A DNA stretch of 64,000 bases from Pseudomonas fluorescens (GTDB lineage: Bacteria > Pseudomonadota > Gammaproteobacteria > Pseudomonadales > Pseudomonadaceae), in assembly GCF_000968015.1 (NCBI RefSeq), contig NZ_LACH01000062.1, positions 1-64,000 of the forward strand, given 5' to 3'. Below are positions 24,465-34,539 of the stretch, in pieces (the first letter of the stretch is position 1; every line of letters begins with the position of its first letter). Position numbers and translations under genes: made by a program. The notes beneath the pieces were generated by a model. That model ran no database searches, was not told the origin of the DNA, and saw only the letters and a program-made list of their open reading frames with translations.

Positions 24465-25376
24465 ATGAGCAAGAAGACCCCCCTGAGCCAGGTCAGCGAT
24501 TTCGATTTGCGCCTGCTCCGGTTGTTTAAGACGGTGGTGCAATGCGGCAGTTTTTCCGCCGCTGAAAGCACTTTGGGTATCAGTCGTTCAGCGATCAGCC
24601 TGCACATGAGCGACCTGGAAAAGCGCCTGGGCATGCGGCTATGCCAGCGCGGGCGCGCCGGGTTCGCGCTGACCGATGAGGGCAGGGAGGTGTTGCGATC
24701 CAGTGAAGCGGTGTTGGCGGCGATTGAAGGTTTTCGCAGCGAGGTCAATCAGTTGCACAGCCAACTGCGCGGGGACCTGAACATCGGCGTCATGAACAAC
24801 CTGGTCACCCAGCCGAAAATGCGCATCACCCGTGCATTGAAATCACTGCGTGGCCAAGGGAATGGCGTCACGGTCAACCTGAGCATGAGCACCCCGGGGG
24901 AGATCGAGCGAGGTCTGCTGGACGGGCGCCTGCATGTAGGGGCAATCCCTTTGATTACGCCACTTTCAGGGCTTGAATACACGCTGCTCTATGAGGAGCG
25001 CTCGAATCTTTATTGCAGCTCGGAGCATCCATTATTTGGTCGTGCGCACCAGGTGACAAATGATGATCTGCGGCATGTCGATGCGGTTGTCCCAAGTTAC
25101 CGAATGACTGCCGAGGCGATCGGGCTTCATCAACTGCTGGAGTGTGCGGCGACCGCCACGGACCGCGAAGGCATCGCTTTTCTGATCCTCACTGGCAGCT
25201 ACATCGGTTTTCTTCCCGACCATTTTGCCGCTGGCTGGGTGGAGAAGGGTTTGATGAAACCCCTTGCGCCACAGCGCCTGTATTTCGATGCGCCACTGGC
25301 TGTAGTGACCTCGAAAAGTCGCCGCCCGAGCCTGATTCTCGATCACTTCCTCGAAGCCATTCAGCAGACTCTTTAG
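24465..25376 (+). CDS. LysR-family transcriptional regulator
   Basis: 303 residues. The N-terminal winged HTH (FDLRLLRLFKTVVQCGSFSAAE, ISRSAISLHMSDLEKRLG) is followed by an effector-binding domain from about residue 95. It stands just upstream of the amino-acid ABC importer and hydroxyproline genes on the same strand. A separate sigma-70-like promoter follows it, so it is likely a neighbouring regulator and not part of the operon. The effector is unknown. Confidence 0.92.
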   Translation: MSKKTPLSQVSDFDLRLLRLFKTVVQCGSFSAAESTLGISRSAISLHMSDLEKRLGMRLCQRGRAGFALTDEGREVLRSSEAVLAAIEGFRSEVNQLHSQLRGDLNIGVMNNLVTQPKMRITRALKSLRGQGNGVTVNLSMSTPGEIERGLLDGRLHVGAIPLITPLSGLEYTLLYEERSNLYCSSEHPLFGRAHQVTNDDLRHVDAVVPSYRMTAEAIGLHQLLECAATATDREGIAFLILTGSYIGFLPDHFAAGWVEKGLMKPLAPQRLYFDAPLAVVTSKSRRPSLILDHFLEAIQQTL

Positions 25377-25444
25377 CTTTCCCCCTCCCCAAAGCGGTCG
25401 TCCGACCGCTCGGTCATTTTTCTCATAAATCTTTTCGACACGTG

Positions 25445-25474
25445 TTGACAGTTCAATTCATTCAAAACTAATCT
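25445..25474 (+). promoter_or_regulatory. Sigma-70-type promoter of the importer/hydroxyproline operon
   Basis: TTGACA (25445-25450), an 18-bp spacer, then TAATCT (25469-25474), upstream of the binding-protein gene start at 25563. The -35 is perfect and the -10 matches at four of six positions. Confidence 0.5.
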
Positions 25475-25562
25475 GCATACAGCGCTGCACACATGATGGC
25501 GCACAGTGATGTTGAGTTTGTACCTTCCTGCCTACAAGAACGAAATCATCGGAGAGGTCAAA

Positions 25563-26405
25563 ATGGCTCGGTTCCTTCCTCGCTCCATCCGCAACATGCT
25601 CGTTTGTGCATCCGCTATTGGTGCGTTGCTCACTCAGGTCCCAGCCCAGGCGGCTGATGTTTCACTGTGGAAAGACATTCAGAAAACGGGAGTTCTACGG
25701 TGTGGGGCTGCCGTCGCGGCGCCTTATGTCATGCGCGACGCCCGTTCTGGTGAATACAGCGGTTACTTCGTGGACCTGTGCCGCGACTTCGGCGAGAGGG
25801 TGCTGAAGGTGAAAGTCGAGTTCGTCGACACGAACTGGGACAACCTTGTGGCGGGGTTGCAAGGTGGCAAGTGGGACATGGCCATGGCGCTCAACCAGAC
25901 ACCTGAGCGCGCGCTGGCTGTGAGTTTTTCGGTCGCCGCGACCGACTATCAAGTCTCGTTGCTGATCAATAAAGACAACCCGAAACTGGCCAATGTCGGT
26001 AACGCCATTGCGGACTTCGACAAACCTGAAGTGACCTTCGCGGTCATGTCCGGGACGGCTCAGGACAAGGCCATTTCGTCTGTGATCAAGCAAGGCAAGA
26101 TCATGCGCTTGCCGGGTATGGATGAGGTTCGTCTTGCCGTTATGTCCAAGCGCGCTGACGTGTTGGTCGATGCCAGCGACACCAATCACCTGTTTGCCGT
26201 GGCCAACCCAGGCTGGTCGAAGGAAGTGCTGCCCAAGCCCGCCCTGGCCAAGCAAGGTGTGGCGTTCGGTGTTCGACGAGATGTCAGCGCCGCAGACTTG
26301 CAGACGTTGAACATCTATCTCACGCAACGCCGTGAGACCGGTGAAATCGATGCGCTGGTCGATAAGGCCTCGCAACTCGCCAACGCCGATAAAACCCCTC
26401 AGTAA
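25563..26405 (+). CDS. Amino-acid ABC transporter periplasmic binding protein
   Basis: 280 residues from the ATG at 25563, preceded by GGAGAGG. A signal peptide (MARFLPRSIRNMLVCAS through VPAQAA) leads a family-3 (SBP_bac_3) domain with GVLRCGAAVAAPYVMRD, YSGYFVDLCRDFGERV and WDNLVAGLQGGKWDMAMALN. It begins a polar amino-acid importer of four genes directly followed by hydroxyproline catabolic genes, so trans-4-hydroxy-L-proline or a related imino acid is the likely ligand, by context. Confidence 0.92.
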   Translation: MARFLPRSIRNMLVCASAIGALLTQVPAQAADVSLWKDIQKTGVLRCGAAVAAPYVMRDARSGEYSGYFVDLCRDFGERVLKVKVEFVDTNWDNLVAGLQGGKWDMAMALNQTPERALAVSFSVAATDYQVSLLINKDNPKLANVGNAIADFDKPEVTFAVMSGTAQDKAISSVIKQGKIMRLPGMDEVRLAVMSKRADVLVDASDTNHLFAVANPGWSKEVLPKPALAKQGVAFGVRRDVSAADLQTLNIYLTQRRETGEIDALVDKASQLANADKTPQ

Positions 26406-26458
26406 AAACCCGCCGATGTCGAGCGCGCAGCGGGCTGCGCGCTCTCGGAGAATGTTCG

Positions 26459-27280
26459 ATGAAAGCTTCCAATCTAGCGGCGGTGCCGCTACGGCCTCTG
26501 CACGCCTGCGAATCGAAGAGCGGTGAGTTCATTACGCTGCGCGACGTCTATAAATCCTACGGCGAAAACCTGGTGGTGATGGACCACCTGGATCTGGATA
26601 TGCGGGCTGATGACCGCCTGGTCATCATCGGTCCCAGCGGTAGCGGCAAAAGCTCTTTGCTGCGGGTCATGATGGGGCTCGAGAGTATTCAGGGCGGCAC
26701 CATTCGATTCCAGGGTAAACCCTATATCGATGGCAATGCCCGAGGCAAAGGCAAGCCAATGGATTACTCGCTGCAAACCCAGGTGGGCATGGTGTTTCAG
26801 CATTACACGCTGTTTCCGCACCTCTCCGTGCTGGGCAATCTGATCCTGGCACCGATGAAAGTCCATGGTTTGAGCAAGAGTCAGGCAACCGAGAAGGCTC
26901 AGGCACTGCTGGCTCGCCTGGGCCTGGAAAGCAAACTCAACGTTTACCCCAGCCAGTTATCGGGTGGCCAGAAACAGCGTGTGGCGATTGCCCGGGCCTT
27001 GATGCTCGAGCCCAAGTTGATGCTGTTCGATGAGGTCACTTCTGCACTCGACCCCGAGATGGTCATCGAGGTGCAGAACGTGATGCTGCAGTTGGCAGAG
27101 CAGAAGATGGCAATGATCATAGTCACCCATGACATGCACTTCGCCCGCCATATCGCGACCCGCGTGGTGTTTTGCGCCAACGGCAAAGTGGTCGAGCAAG
27201 GCCATCCCGATCAGTTGTTCACTCAGCCCAGGGAACCGCGCACCCGCGAGTTTCTGGAAAAAGTGCTGCACCTGGACTGA
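26459..27280 (+). CDS. Amino-acid ABC transporter ATP-binding protein
   Basis: 273 residues. Walker A is GPSGSGKSS, the Q-loop is QVGMVFQHYTLFPHL, the signature is LSGGQKQRVAIARAL, and Walker B is LMLFDEVTSALDPE. These are characteristic of the GlnQ/HisP group. The product drives uptake through the two permeases downstream. The start at 26459 may include an extra N-terminal segment of about 20 residues before the ABC core. Confidence 0.94.
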   Translation: MKASNLAAVPLRPLHACESKSGEFITLRDVYKSYGENLVVMDHLDLDMRADDRLVIIGPSGSGKSSLLRVMMGLESIQGGTIRFQGKPYIDGNARGKGKPMDYSLQTQVGMVFQHYTLFPHLSVLGNLILAPMKVHGLSKSQATEKAQALLARLGLESKLNVYPSQLSGGQKQRVAIARALMLEPKLMLFDEVTSALDPEMVIEVQNVMLQLAEQKMAMIIVTHDMHFARHIATRVVFCANGKVVEQGHPDQLFTQPREPRTREFLEKVLHLD

Positions 27281-27291
27281 GGAGCGCGACC

Positions 27292-27963
27292 ATGAATTAT
27301 CAATTCGACTTCAACTTTCTCAACGGCAACTTCGGTCTGTTGTGGGATGGCTTGAAAGTCACCCTGCAGTTGGCACTGGTGTCGAACATTGTCGGTCTGG
27401 TGCTCGGCTTTGGTCTGTGTCTGCTGACCTTGAGTCGCTGGTTTTTCCTGCGTTGGCCGGCACAGCTGTTCATCGAGTTCTTTCGTTGCACACCGGTGCT
27501 GCTGCAAATCGTCTGGTTCTTTTACTGCGTGCCGATGCTTTTCGACGTGTTCATCGACCCCATTACCATGGGCGTGCTTGCGCTGGGCCTGAACCTCACA
27601 GCGTTCAACGCCGAAGCCTATCGAGCGGGCGTGCAGGCAGTACCGCGTGAACACCTGGATGCCTGCGTTGCATTGGGCCTGCGCCCCTGGCAGCGAACGC
27701 TTTACGTGATTCTTCCGCAAGCGTTGCGAAGTGCCGTACCGGTGTTGATGACCAATGGCATCTCGATCCTTCAGCAAAGTGCGCTGGTGGCGATCGTCGC
27801 CGTGGCGGACCTGATGTACGTCGGCAAAAGCATCGCGACCGAAGCCTACCGTCCGCTGGAAACCTACTCGCTGATCGCGCTCATCTACTTCGCCCTGTCG
27901 CTGCCCATTGCTCAGTTCGTGCAGTGGCTGGAACGTCGTCAGGACGCTGCGCTCGCGCGCTGA
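27292..27963 (+). CDS. Amino-acid ABC transporter permease 1
   Basis: 223 residues from ATG 27292 (MNYQFDFNFLNGNFG) with GAGGAG upstream. About five membrane helices, and the EAA-type loop AEAYRAGVQAVPREHLDACVALGL with the HisMQ-type RTLYVILPQALRSAVP. It forms a heterodimeric channel with the next product. Confidence 0.94.
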   Translation: MNYQFDFNFLNGNFGLLWDGLKVTLQLALVSNIVGLVLGFGLCLLTLSRWFFLRWPAQLFIEFFRCTPVLLQIVWFFYCVPMLFDVFIDPITMGVLALGLNLTAFNAEAYRAGVQAVPREHLDACVALGLRPWQRTLYVILPQALRSAVPVLMTNGISILQQSALVAIVAVADLMYVGKSIATEAYRPLETYSLIALIYFALSLPIAQFVQWLERRQDAALAR

Positions 27964-27973
27964 GGAGACTGTC

Positions 27974-28639
27974 ATGAATCTTGATTTTACCGTGGTGTTC
28001 TCTTACTGGCAGGCCTTGCTGCAGGGGCTGGCGCTGACGCTGGCGTTCACCGTGGGGTGCGCCATTCTGGGCAGTCTGTGCGGTTTTCTATTGAGCTTGC
28101 TACGAGCTTCCCGTAGTCGCTGGTTAAGCGTACCTGCCGGTCTCTATGTGGAGTTGTTCCGCGGCACGCCTCTGCTGATTCAACTGTTCTGGGTGTTCTT
28201 CTGCTTCCCGGTGGTGTTCGGCATCGATGTGCCGCCCTACGTGTCGGTACTGCTGGCGCTGACCCTGTACATGACTGCCATCACCAGCGAGACCTTCCGC
28301 GGCGCCCTGAAATCCATCCCCGGCGAACAACACGATGCGTGCGTCGCATTGGGCCTGGCCTCGTGGAACAAGACGATCTTCGTGGTGTTTCCCCAGGCCT
28401 TGCTGCGGGGCATTCCGCCGCTGCTCTCCAATGTGGTTTCGCTGTTCAAGGAGAGCGCGCTGATTTCCTCGGTGGGCATCGCCGACTTGATGTTCGTCGG
28501 CCAGAACATCTCCAACAGCACGGCCCGCCCGGTCGAGTTTCTCTCCGCGGTGGCTGTGATCTATTTCCTCGTAGCGTTCCCGTTGACCCGCCTGGTCGGC
28601 GTGATCGAGACGCGGATGCTGCGACGTTATGCGTACTAA
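27974..28639 (+). CDS. Amino-acid ABC transporter permease 2
   Basis: 221 residues from ATG 27974, after GAGGAG. It has about five membrane helices, the conserved LYVELFRGTPLLIQLFW and the EAA loop SETFRGALKSIPGEQHDACV. It is 10 bp downstream of permease 1. The N-terminal MNLDFTVVFSYW supports the start chosen. Confidence 0.94.
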   Translation: MNLDFTVVFSYWQALLQGLALTLAFTVGCAILGSLCGFLLSLLRASRSRWLSVPAGLYVELFRGTPLLIQLFWVFFCFPVVFGIDVPPYVSVLLALTLYMTAITSETFRGALKSIPGEQHDACVALGLASWNKTIFVVFPQALLRGIPPLLSNVVSLFKESALISSVGIADLMFVGQNISNSTARPVEFLSAVAVIYFLVAFPLTRLVGVIETRMLRRYAY

Positions 28640-28676
28640 TCCAACCCTGTCATCCAACTTAAGTGGAGTGTCTTCA

Positions 28677-29558
28677 ATGACTCAACTCAAAGGCATCCTG
28701 CCTGCTCTGGTCACGCCTTTCGACAAGGCCGGCAATGTCAATTACGACATGCTCTCCAACATTATCGAGTTCCAACTCAAGGCTGGCGTCAAAGGTTTCG
28801 TGCCGCTGGGTTCCACCGGTGAGTATTACGCCCTGACCAATGAAGAGCGGCGTCAGGTTCTGGCGACCGTGCGCGAAGTAGTGGGCGACCGTGGTGTGCT
28901 GATTGCCGGTGCCAATGGGTCCTGCACCCGTGAGGTCATCGAACAGGTCAAGCAGACCCGCGATGCGGGCTACACCAACCTGCTGATCGCGCCACCGTAT
29001 TACGCACTGCCATCGCAGGAAGAGCTGATCGGTCACTACCAGGCGATTCTCGATGCAGCGCCCGATATCAACGTGGTGTTGTACAACTACCCGGTACGCA
29101 CCAACGTCGAAGTTGGCTTCGGCGTACTGGATGCCTTCAAGGACAACGAGCGCGTGATCGGCATCAAGGAAAGCAGCGGCAACCTGCTGCGCGCCATCGA
29201 AATTGGCGGCACCTACAAGGACAACTATCAGCTGTCGTGCGGTTCCGATGACCAGGCGCTGGACTTCTTCCTGTGGGGCGCTACCAGCTGGATCTGCGGC
29301 CCGGCCAACTGCCTGACTCAACAGGTCTGCGATTTTTACACCCAGTACACCAGCGGGGATCTGGCGGGTGCCCAAGCCATCGTGCGCTCGCTGTTCCCTG
29401 TATTGGCGGACATGGAATCCGGCAAGTTCATTCAGAAGGTCAAGTACGGCTGTGAATTGGCGGGTTTTGAAGCCGGCAACGCGCGGATGCCGCTGCAACC
29501 ACTGACCACCGAAGAGAAGGCCAGCTTCCGCAAGGCTTTCGAACTGGCTCAAGGTTAA
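28677..29558 (+). CDS. DapA-family lyase, probable 1-pyrroline-4-hydroxy-2-carboxylate deaminase
   Basis: 293 residues, a TIM-barrel of the DHDPS/NAL family. The Schiff-base Lys is Lys164 in VIGIKESSGN. Tyr138 in LYNYPVRT and the GSTGEYYALT loop (46-54) complete the site. Given the flanking epimerase, FAD dehydrogenase and aldehyde dehydrogenase, the expected reaction is deamination of pyrroline-4-hydroxy-2-carboxylate to 2-oxoglutarate semialdehyde (LhpC/HypD-type). That is inference from pathway context, since the family alone does not fix the substrate. Confidence 0.88.
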   Translation: MTQLKGILPALVTPFDKAGNVNYDMLSNIIEFQLKAGVKGFVPLGSTGEYYALTNEERRQVLATVREVVGDRGVLIAGANGSCTREVIEQVKQTRDAGYTNLLIAPPYYALPSQEELIGHYQAILDAAPDINVVLYNYPVRTNVEVGFGVLDAFKDNERVIGIKESSGNLLRAIEIGGTYKDNYQLSCGSDDQALDFFLWGATSWICGPANCLTQQVCDFYTQYTSGDLAGAQAIVRSLFPVLADMESGKFIQKVKYGCELAGFEAGNARMPLQPLTTEEKASFRKAFELAQG

Positions 29559-29617
29559 GGGTGCCTGCCGCATCGGTCGCCACGCACGGCCGATGTGGCT
29601 CTACGGAGTGATATGAC

Positions 29618-30661
29618 ATGACCCGACACGTTTTCAACTGTATCGAAGGCCATACCGAAGGCATGCCGGTGCGCATGGTCGTCGCCGGAGCGCCGCAGCT
29701 TAAAGGCGCGACCATGAGCGAACGGCGCGAACATTTCACGGCCGAGTTCGACTGGGTGCGCCGCGCCTTGATGCTGGAGCCGCGCGGCCATTCGCACATG
29801 TCGGGCACGATTTTCTATCCGCCGATGCGTGCTGACAGTGACTTCAGCCTGCTGTTCATCGAGACCTCGGGCTGCCTGCCAATGTGCGGGCATGCCACCT
29901 TGGGTTCCATTACCTTTGCGCTCGAGACCGGGCTGATCGAACCCAAGGTCCCGGGGACCGTGGTGGTCGACGTTCCGGCGGGCCAGATTCACGCCACCTA
30001 TACCCGTAGCGGCGATAAAGTCAGCTCGGTGTGTTTCACCAATGTGCCGTCCTTTTTGCTGCACCGTGATCTGACTATCGACTTCCCACCACTTGGGGTG
30101 TTGAAAGTCGACATCGCTTACGGCGGCAACTTTTATCCGATTATCGACGTGCAGCCCAATTACCCGGGGTGTGAACATTTCACCCCGCAGCAACTGCTGG
30201 AGTGGGGGCGAGAAATGCAGGATCTGGTCAACCTATCCGTGGACGTGATTCACCCGCAAAACCCGGCGATCAGAGGCGTCAAACACTGTATGTGGACAGG
30301 CGCGCCGTTGTCGACCGAGTCCCAGGGCCGAGCGGTGGTCATTGCCGGCGCCAGCCTCATCGATCGTTCGCCATGCGGTACCGGTAGCTCGGCCCGGGTC
30401 GCTCAGCGATTTGCCCGTGGCTGGATGGCCGAAGACGCTGCTTATCGCCATGAAAGCCTGATCGGCAGTTTTTTCGTGGGGCGTGTGGCGCAGCAGCTTC
30501 AATTGGAAGATGGCCGTCCTGCGATTCGTCCCAGTATCGAAGGACGGGCATGGATCACTGGCCGCGCCGAGTTTATTGTCGACGATACCCAACCTTGGTG
30601 GGACGGCTTCAGTCTGGAAGATTATGCCGCTCCGGCCTCTGCTCAAGAGACTTCCCAATGA
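29618..30661 (+). CDS. 4-hydroxyproline 2-epimerase (proline racemase family, Cys/Cys)
   Basis: 347 residues. The two catalytic cysteines are present: Cys90 in PMCGHATLG and Cys253 in [12 protein letters not shown] Cys/Cys pair marks true racemases and epimerases of the family. It would convert trans-4-hydroxy-L-proline into cis-4-hydroxy-D-proline, the first step of hydroxyproline breakdown (LhpA-type). Its stop overlaps the FAD dehydrogenase start (ATGA at 30658-30661). Confidence 0.88.
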   Translation: MTRHVFNCIEGHTEGMPVRMVVAGAPQLKGATMSERREHFTAEFDWVRRALMLEPRGHSHMSGTIFYPPMRADSDFSLLFIETSGCLPMCGHATLGSITFALETGLIEPKVPGTVVVDVPAGQIHATYTRSGDKVSSVCFTNVPSFLLHRDLTIDFPPLGVLKVDIAYGGNFYPIIDVQPNYPGCEHFTPQQLLEWGREMQDLVNLSVDVIHPQNPAIRGVKHCMWTGAPLSTESQGRAVVIAGASLIDRSPCGTGSSARVAQRFARGWMAEDAAYRHESLIGSFFVGRVAQQLQLEDGRPAIRPSIEGRAWITGRAEFIVDDTQPWWDGFSLEDYAAPASAQETSQ

Positions 30662-31956
30662 TACCTTTGCGCTCAACTGCACAAGAACCCGCCTTTCGCG
30701 AAATGGCCGTTGTGGTGGGCGGGGGCATCGTTGGCGTCTGTTGTGCCCTGTACCTGCAACGGGAAGGTTATGCGGTCACGGTGATTGACCCGGCAGCGGC
30801 GGGGGACAGCACCGCCAAGTGGAGTTGCGGGCAGATGGCGGTCAGCGAAGTTATTCCGCTGTCCAAGCCGGGGATTCTGAAAAAAATACCCGGCTGGCTG
30901 CTCGACCAGAAAGGGCCCCTGGCGTTAAGACCCGGCGCATTGCCCGGCATTTTGCCGTGGTTCCTGCGATTTTTGGCCTGTGCCCGGCACTCGAAAATTG
31001 TCGAAATTTCCGAGGACATGGCGACGCTTACGCATCATGTCTATGAAGACTACGCGCCCTTGCTGGACGCGTGCCCGGACAAGACCCTGATGGGGAAGAG
31101 ACCGATCATCGAGGTGTTCGACTCACCATCGGGTCTGGATCATGAGCGCCCTCATCTTGAGCTGCGCAAAACCCTGGGCTTCAAATCCGAGGTGCTGGAC
31201 CGTGCCGCTATCTCGGACCTCGAACCTTCTCTGGCGGGTAAATTCAGCCACGGCTTGCTGTTTCCGGACTGGCGCGCGGTCAGCGACACCCAAGGCTTCA
31301 TCGCGGCACTCACGCAAAGCTTTATCGATCAGGGCGGCGTTCGTGTGCGTGCTCAGGTCAAACACATCGATGAAGTGGCCGACCGTGCCAGCGGTGTCAC
31401 CCTCACCAACGGTGAACGCTACGCTGCCGACCATGTGGTGATTGCCGCGGGAACCGGCTCACGGCAGTTTTTCGAACAGATCGGCGCTCAGGTTCCCTTG
31501 GCTGGCATCGCTGGCTATCAAGTGCTGTTGCCGACACCTGGGGTGGAAGTCCGCCACTCGGTGATCTACGCCGATGGCGGGTTCTGCTTCAGCCCGATGA
31601 CCCGAGGCCTGCAGATCGGCGGAACCATCGAATTCGCCAGCCCGAATGCCGAACCTAATTTCAAACGCGCCGACATCATTCTTGAGAAAGCCCGAAAAAT
31701 TCTTCCTCAGTTGCAACTGGACAACATTGAGTACGGCGTCGGCTATCGCCCGTTTCTTCCCGACACTAAACCGGTTATTGATCGCAGCAGCCGGCTATCG
31801 AACGTGTTCCTGGCGTTTGGCCACGGCCAGCTCGGCCTGACATTAGGTGCGACGACCGGGCGACTGATTGCCGACATGGTCGCCGGTCGCACACCCGCCC
31901 AGGACTTGAGCCCTTTTAGCGCCAGGCGCTTTGCCCTATTTGGAGACCACGCATGA
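30658..31956 (+). CDS. FAD-dependent D-amino-acid dehydrogenase (probable D-hydroxyproline dehydrogenase)
   Basis: 432 residues from the ATG overlapping the previous stop. The FAD-binding motif is [20 protein letters not shown], followed by the DAO-family [10 protein letters not shown] and [19 protein letters not shown]-terminal pattern. It is of the single-subunit DadA/HypO kind, which passes electrons to the respiratory chain. In this cluster it should oxidise cis-4-hydroxy-D-proline to the pyrroline. The ATGA overlap with the next gene (31953-31956) indicates coupled translation. Confidence 0.88.
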   Translation: MIPLRSTAQEPAFREMAVVVGGGIVGVCCALYLQREGYAVTVIDPAAAGDSTAKWSCGQMAVSEVIPLSKPGILKKIPGWLLDQKGPLALRPGALPGILPWFLRFLACARHSKIVEISEDMATLTHHVYEDYAPLLDACPDKTLMGKRPIIEVFDSPSGLDHERPHLELRKTLGFKSEVLDRAAISDLEPSLAGKFSHGLLFPDWRAVSDTQGFIAALTQSFIDQGGVRVRAQVKHIDEVADRASGVTLTNGERYAADHVVIAAGTGSRQFFEQIGAQVPLAGIAGYQVLLPTPGVEVRHSVIYADGGFCFSPMTRGLQIGGTIEFASPNAEPNFKRADIILEKARKILPQLQLDNIEYGVGYRPFLPDTKPVIDRSSRLSNVFLAFGHGQLGLTLGATTGRLIADMVAGRTPAQDLSPFSARRFALFGDHA

Positions 31957-33434
31957 AATCCTATGATCAGCTGTACATCGACGGCCAGTGGGTTCGCCCG
32001 AAGAAAGGTGGCACGTTTGACACCATCGACCCCAGCAATGAGTCAGTCATCACCCAGGTCGGAGCAGCAACGGCAGAAGATGTCGACCTGGCAGTAAGCG
32101 CCGCGCGCCGTGCTTTCGATGAAGGTCCGTGGCCGCAAATGACCGGCGCTGAACGTGCGACGGTTCTGCGGGCAATCGCCAGTGGTATTCGCGAACGCCA
32201 GGACAAACTTGCCGAGCTGGAGGTCCGAGACAACGGCAAACCATTGCCTGAAGCCCTTTGGGACATTGGTGATACGGCGGGCTGCTTCGACTTTTACGCC
32301 GACCTAGCCGACGATCTCGATGGGCACCGTGAACAGCGCATTTCGCTCGCCGATGAACGCTTCACTTCCATCGCGCGCAAGGAGCCGATGGGTGTCGCCG
32401 GGGCCATCATTCCCTGGAACTTCCCGATGCTGATGGCCGCCTGGAAAGTGGCCCCAGCCTTGGCTGCCGGCTGCTGCATGGTGCTCAAACCATCGGAGCT
32501 GACGCCGTTGACCGCCCTGGAACTGGCGGACATCGCCCATCAGGCTGGTTTACCTGCCGGCGTGCTCAATGTCGTGACAGGGTTGGGGCAGGAGGCCGGC
32601 GCACCGCTGAGCGAGCATCCGGGTATCGACAAACTGGCCTTCACCGGTAGCGTTCCGACAGGCACCAGGATCATGCAAGCTGCCGCCCGAGATATCAAAA
32701 ACATCAGCCTGGAGCTGGGTGGCAAGTCTCCCTTCATCATCTTCGACGACAGCGATATCGAAGCGGCCGTCGAATGGATCATGTTCGGGATTTTCTGGAA
32801 CCAGGGTGAGGTGTGTTCGGCGACGTCGCGGGTGCTGGTCCAGCGTGAGCTGTATGAGCCTTTGCTCAAACGCCTGGTGGAGCAGACCCAGAGCCTGAGC
32901 ATCGGCAACGGGATGCGCGAAGGCGTGCTGCTTGGCCCGCTGGTAAGCCGGGGCCAGTACGACAAAGTCCTGGAAGCCATCGCCCGTGGTCGGGAGGAGG
33001 GTGCAACATTGCTTACCGGCGGTACCCGCCCGGCGAACTGCGACAAGGGTTATTTCCTGACACCGGCGATCTTTGCCGACGTGCCCTATAACAGCTGGAT
33101 CTGGAAAGAAGAAATCTTCGGGCCGGTGGTGTGCGTTCGTCCTTTCGACGATGAAGCTGAAGCACTGCGTAGCGCTAACGACTCGCGCTTCGGACTGGCC
33201 GCTGCGGTCATGTCGCGAGATCTGGAGCGAGCCGAACGCGTCGCTCGGCGGCTGCGAGCGGGCATCGTCTGGATCAACTGCTCGCAACCAACCTTTACCG
33301 AAGCCCCGTGGGGCGGTTACAAACAAAGCGGTATCGGACGCGAACTGGGGGAGTGGGGGCTGAACAACTACCTGGAAACCAAGCAGATCACCCGCTATGA
33401 CAGCGAACAGCCGTGGGGCTGGTACATCAAGTAA
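31953..33434 (+). CDS. Aldehyde dehydrogenase (probable 2-oxoglutarate semialdehyde dehydrogenase)
   Basis: 493 residues, standard NAD(P)-dependent aldehyde dehydrogenase length. The active-site Cys lies in NQGEVCSATSRVLV, the general-base Glu in LELGGKSP, and the Rossmann pattern is FTGSVPTG. The C-terminal EAPWGGYKQSGIGRELG is typical. In this context it should oxidise the semialdehyde to 2-oxoglutarate, completing hydroxyproline degradation. A second, different aldehyde dehydrogenase of possible similar role is at 62123-63688. Confidence 0.9.
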   Translation: MKSYDQLYIDGQWVRPKKGGTFDTIDPSNESVITQVGAATAEDVDLAVSAARRAFDEGPWPQMTGAERATVLRAIASGIRERQDKLAELEVRDNGKPLPEALWDIGDTAGCFDFYADLADDLDGHREQRISLADERFTSIARKEPMGVAGAIIPWNFPMLMAAWKVAPALAAGCCMVLKPSELTPLTALELADIAHQAGLPAGVLNVVTGLGQEAGAPLSEHPGIDKLAFTGSVPTGTRIMQAAARDIKNISLELGGKSPFIIFDDSDIEAAVEWIMFGIFWNQGEVCSATSRVLVQRELYEPLLKRLVEQTQSLSIGNGMREGVLLGPLVSRGQYDKVLEAIARGREEGATLLTGGTRPANCDKGYFLTPAIFADVPYNSWIWKEEIFGPVVCVRPFDDEAEALRSANDSRFGLAAAVMSRDLERAERVARRLRAGIVWINCSQPTFTEAPWGGYKQSGIGRELGEWGLNNYLETKQITRYDSEQPWGWYIK

Positions 33435-33445
33435 AGGAGCCCGTT

Positions 33446-34468
33446 ATGCGCTGGAAAAAAACGCTGCAAATGGCCGATGTGCATTGCGAAGGTGAGATCG
33501 GCAAAGTCATCACCGGTGGGGTCATTGATATTCCCGGCAAGACCATGCTCGACAAGATGAATTACATCAATGAAGTCGACGACAGTCTTAGAAGGCTGGT
33601 GATTCTCGAGCCGCGTGGTTGCCTGCAAATGTCGGTGAACCTGCTATTGCCACCGACCCGACCCGAAGCCCAGGCCGGTTTCATCGTGCTGCAGGCGGAC
33701 AAGGCTCATCCCATGTCCGGCAGCAACTGCATTTGTGTGGTGACGGCACTGCTGGAACTCGGAATGTTGCCGATGGAGGAACCCGTTACCACGGTCGTGC
33801 TCGACACGCCTGCCGGTTTGGTGACGGCCCGTGCCCTGTGCGAGGACGGGCGCTGCCGGAGCGTCTCGCTCGATATGGTGCCCTCCTTTGTCGAACAACT
33901 GGACGTCCCGATCCAGACGGCGGAATTCGGCTGCATCAAGGCGGATATCGCCTTCGGCGGTGTGTATTACGCGTTGGTGGACGTTGATCAGGTCGGTTTG
34001 ACCATCGCCCCCGAAAACGCTCGTGAACTGGCGACTCAGGGTGTCCGCCTGAAAGGCCTGATCAATCAGCAGGTGAAGGTCAGTCACCCGTTGTTCAAAG
34101 AGCTCAACGAAGTGGCGTATGTGATGTTCCGCAATCGCCTGGACAAAAGCACCTACCAGACCTGCACCACGCTGCCACCAGGGCGGGTTGACCGGTCACC
34201 CTGCGGGACGGGCAGTTCCGCCAATCTGGCGACCTTGAGTGCACGAGGTTTGGTCGAAGTGGGGGACAAGCTCACTTCACGGTCCACCATCGGCGGTGAG
34301 TTTCAGGTTGAACTGCTGGGGTTGACGGAAGTGGCGGGGAAACCCGCGGTTCTGCCCAGAATCACCGGGCGGGCCTGGATCTACGGGTTGCATCAGATCG
34401 GGGTCGACCCGGACGATCCCCTGGCAGAAGGCTTCATGCTGAGCGATACCTGGGGTGAAGGTTTTTAA
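33446..34468 (+). CDS. Proline racemase-family protein with Ser/Cys active site
   Basis: 340 residues from ATG 33446. The position of the first catalytic Cys is Ser91 (HPMSGSNC), and the second is Cys253 ([11 protein letters not shown]). Cys/Cys members are racemases and epimerases and Cys/Thr members are trans-3-hydroxyproline dehydratases. A Ser/Cys pair occurs in a subgroup whose substrate is not fixed by motif. It could act on another hydroxyproline isomer. It is 11 bp downstream of the aldehyde dehydrogenase and presumably the last gene of the operon. Confidence 0.85.
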   Translation: MRWKKTLQMADVHCEGEIGKVITGGVIDIPGKTMLDKMNYINEVDDSLRRLVILEPRGCLQMSVNLLLPPTRPEAQAGFIVLQADKAHPMSGSNCICVVTALLELGMLPMEEPVTTVVLDTPAGLVTARALCEDGRCRSVSLDMVPSFVEQLDVPIQTAEFGCIKADIAFGGVYYALVDVDQVGLTIAPENARELATQGVRLKGLINQQVKVSHPLFKELNEVAYVMFRNRLDKSTYQTCTTLPPGRVDRSPCGTGSSANLATLSARGLVEVGDKLTSRSTIGGEFQVELLGLTEVAGKPAVLPRITGRAWIYGLHQIGVDPDDPLAEGFMLSDTWGEGF

Positions 34469-34539
34469 CTATCCCCAGACGGGTGTTAAAGTTGCAGGCT
34501 GGTCGGATAACTGGCCTGCACCGCTGAGAACATGACCTT

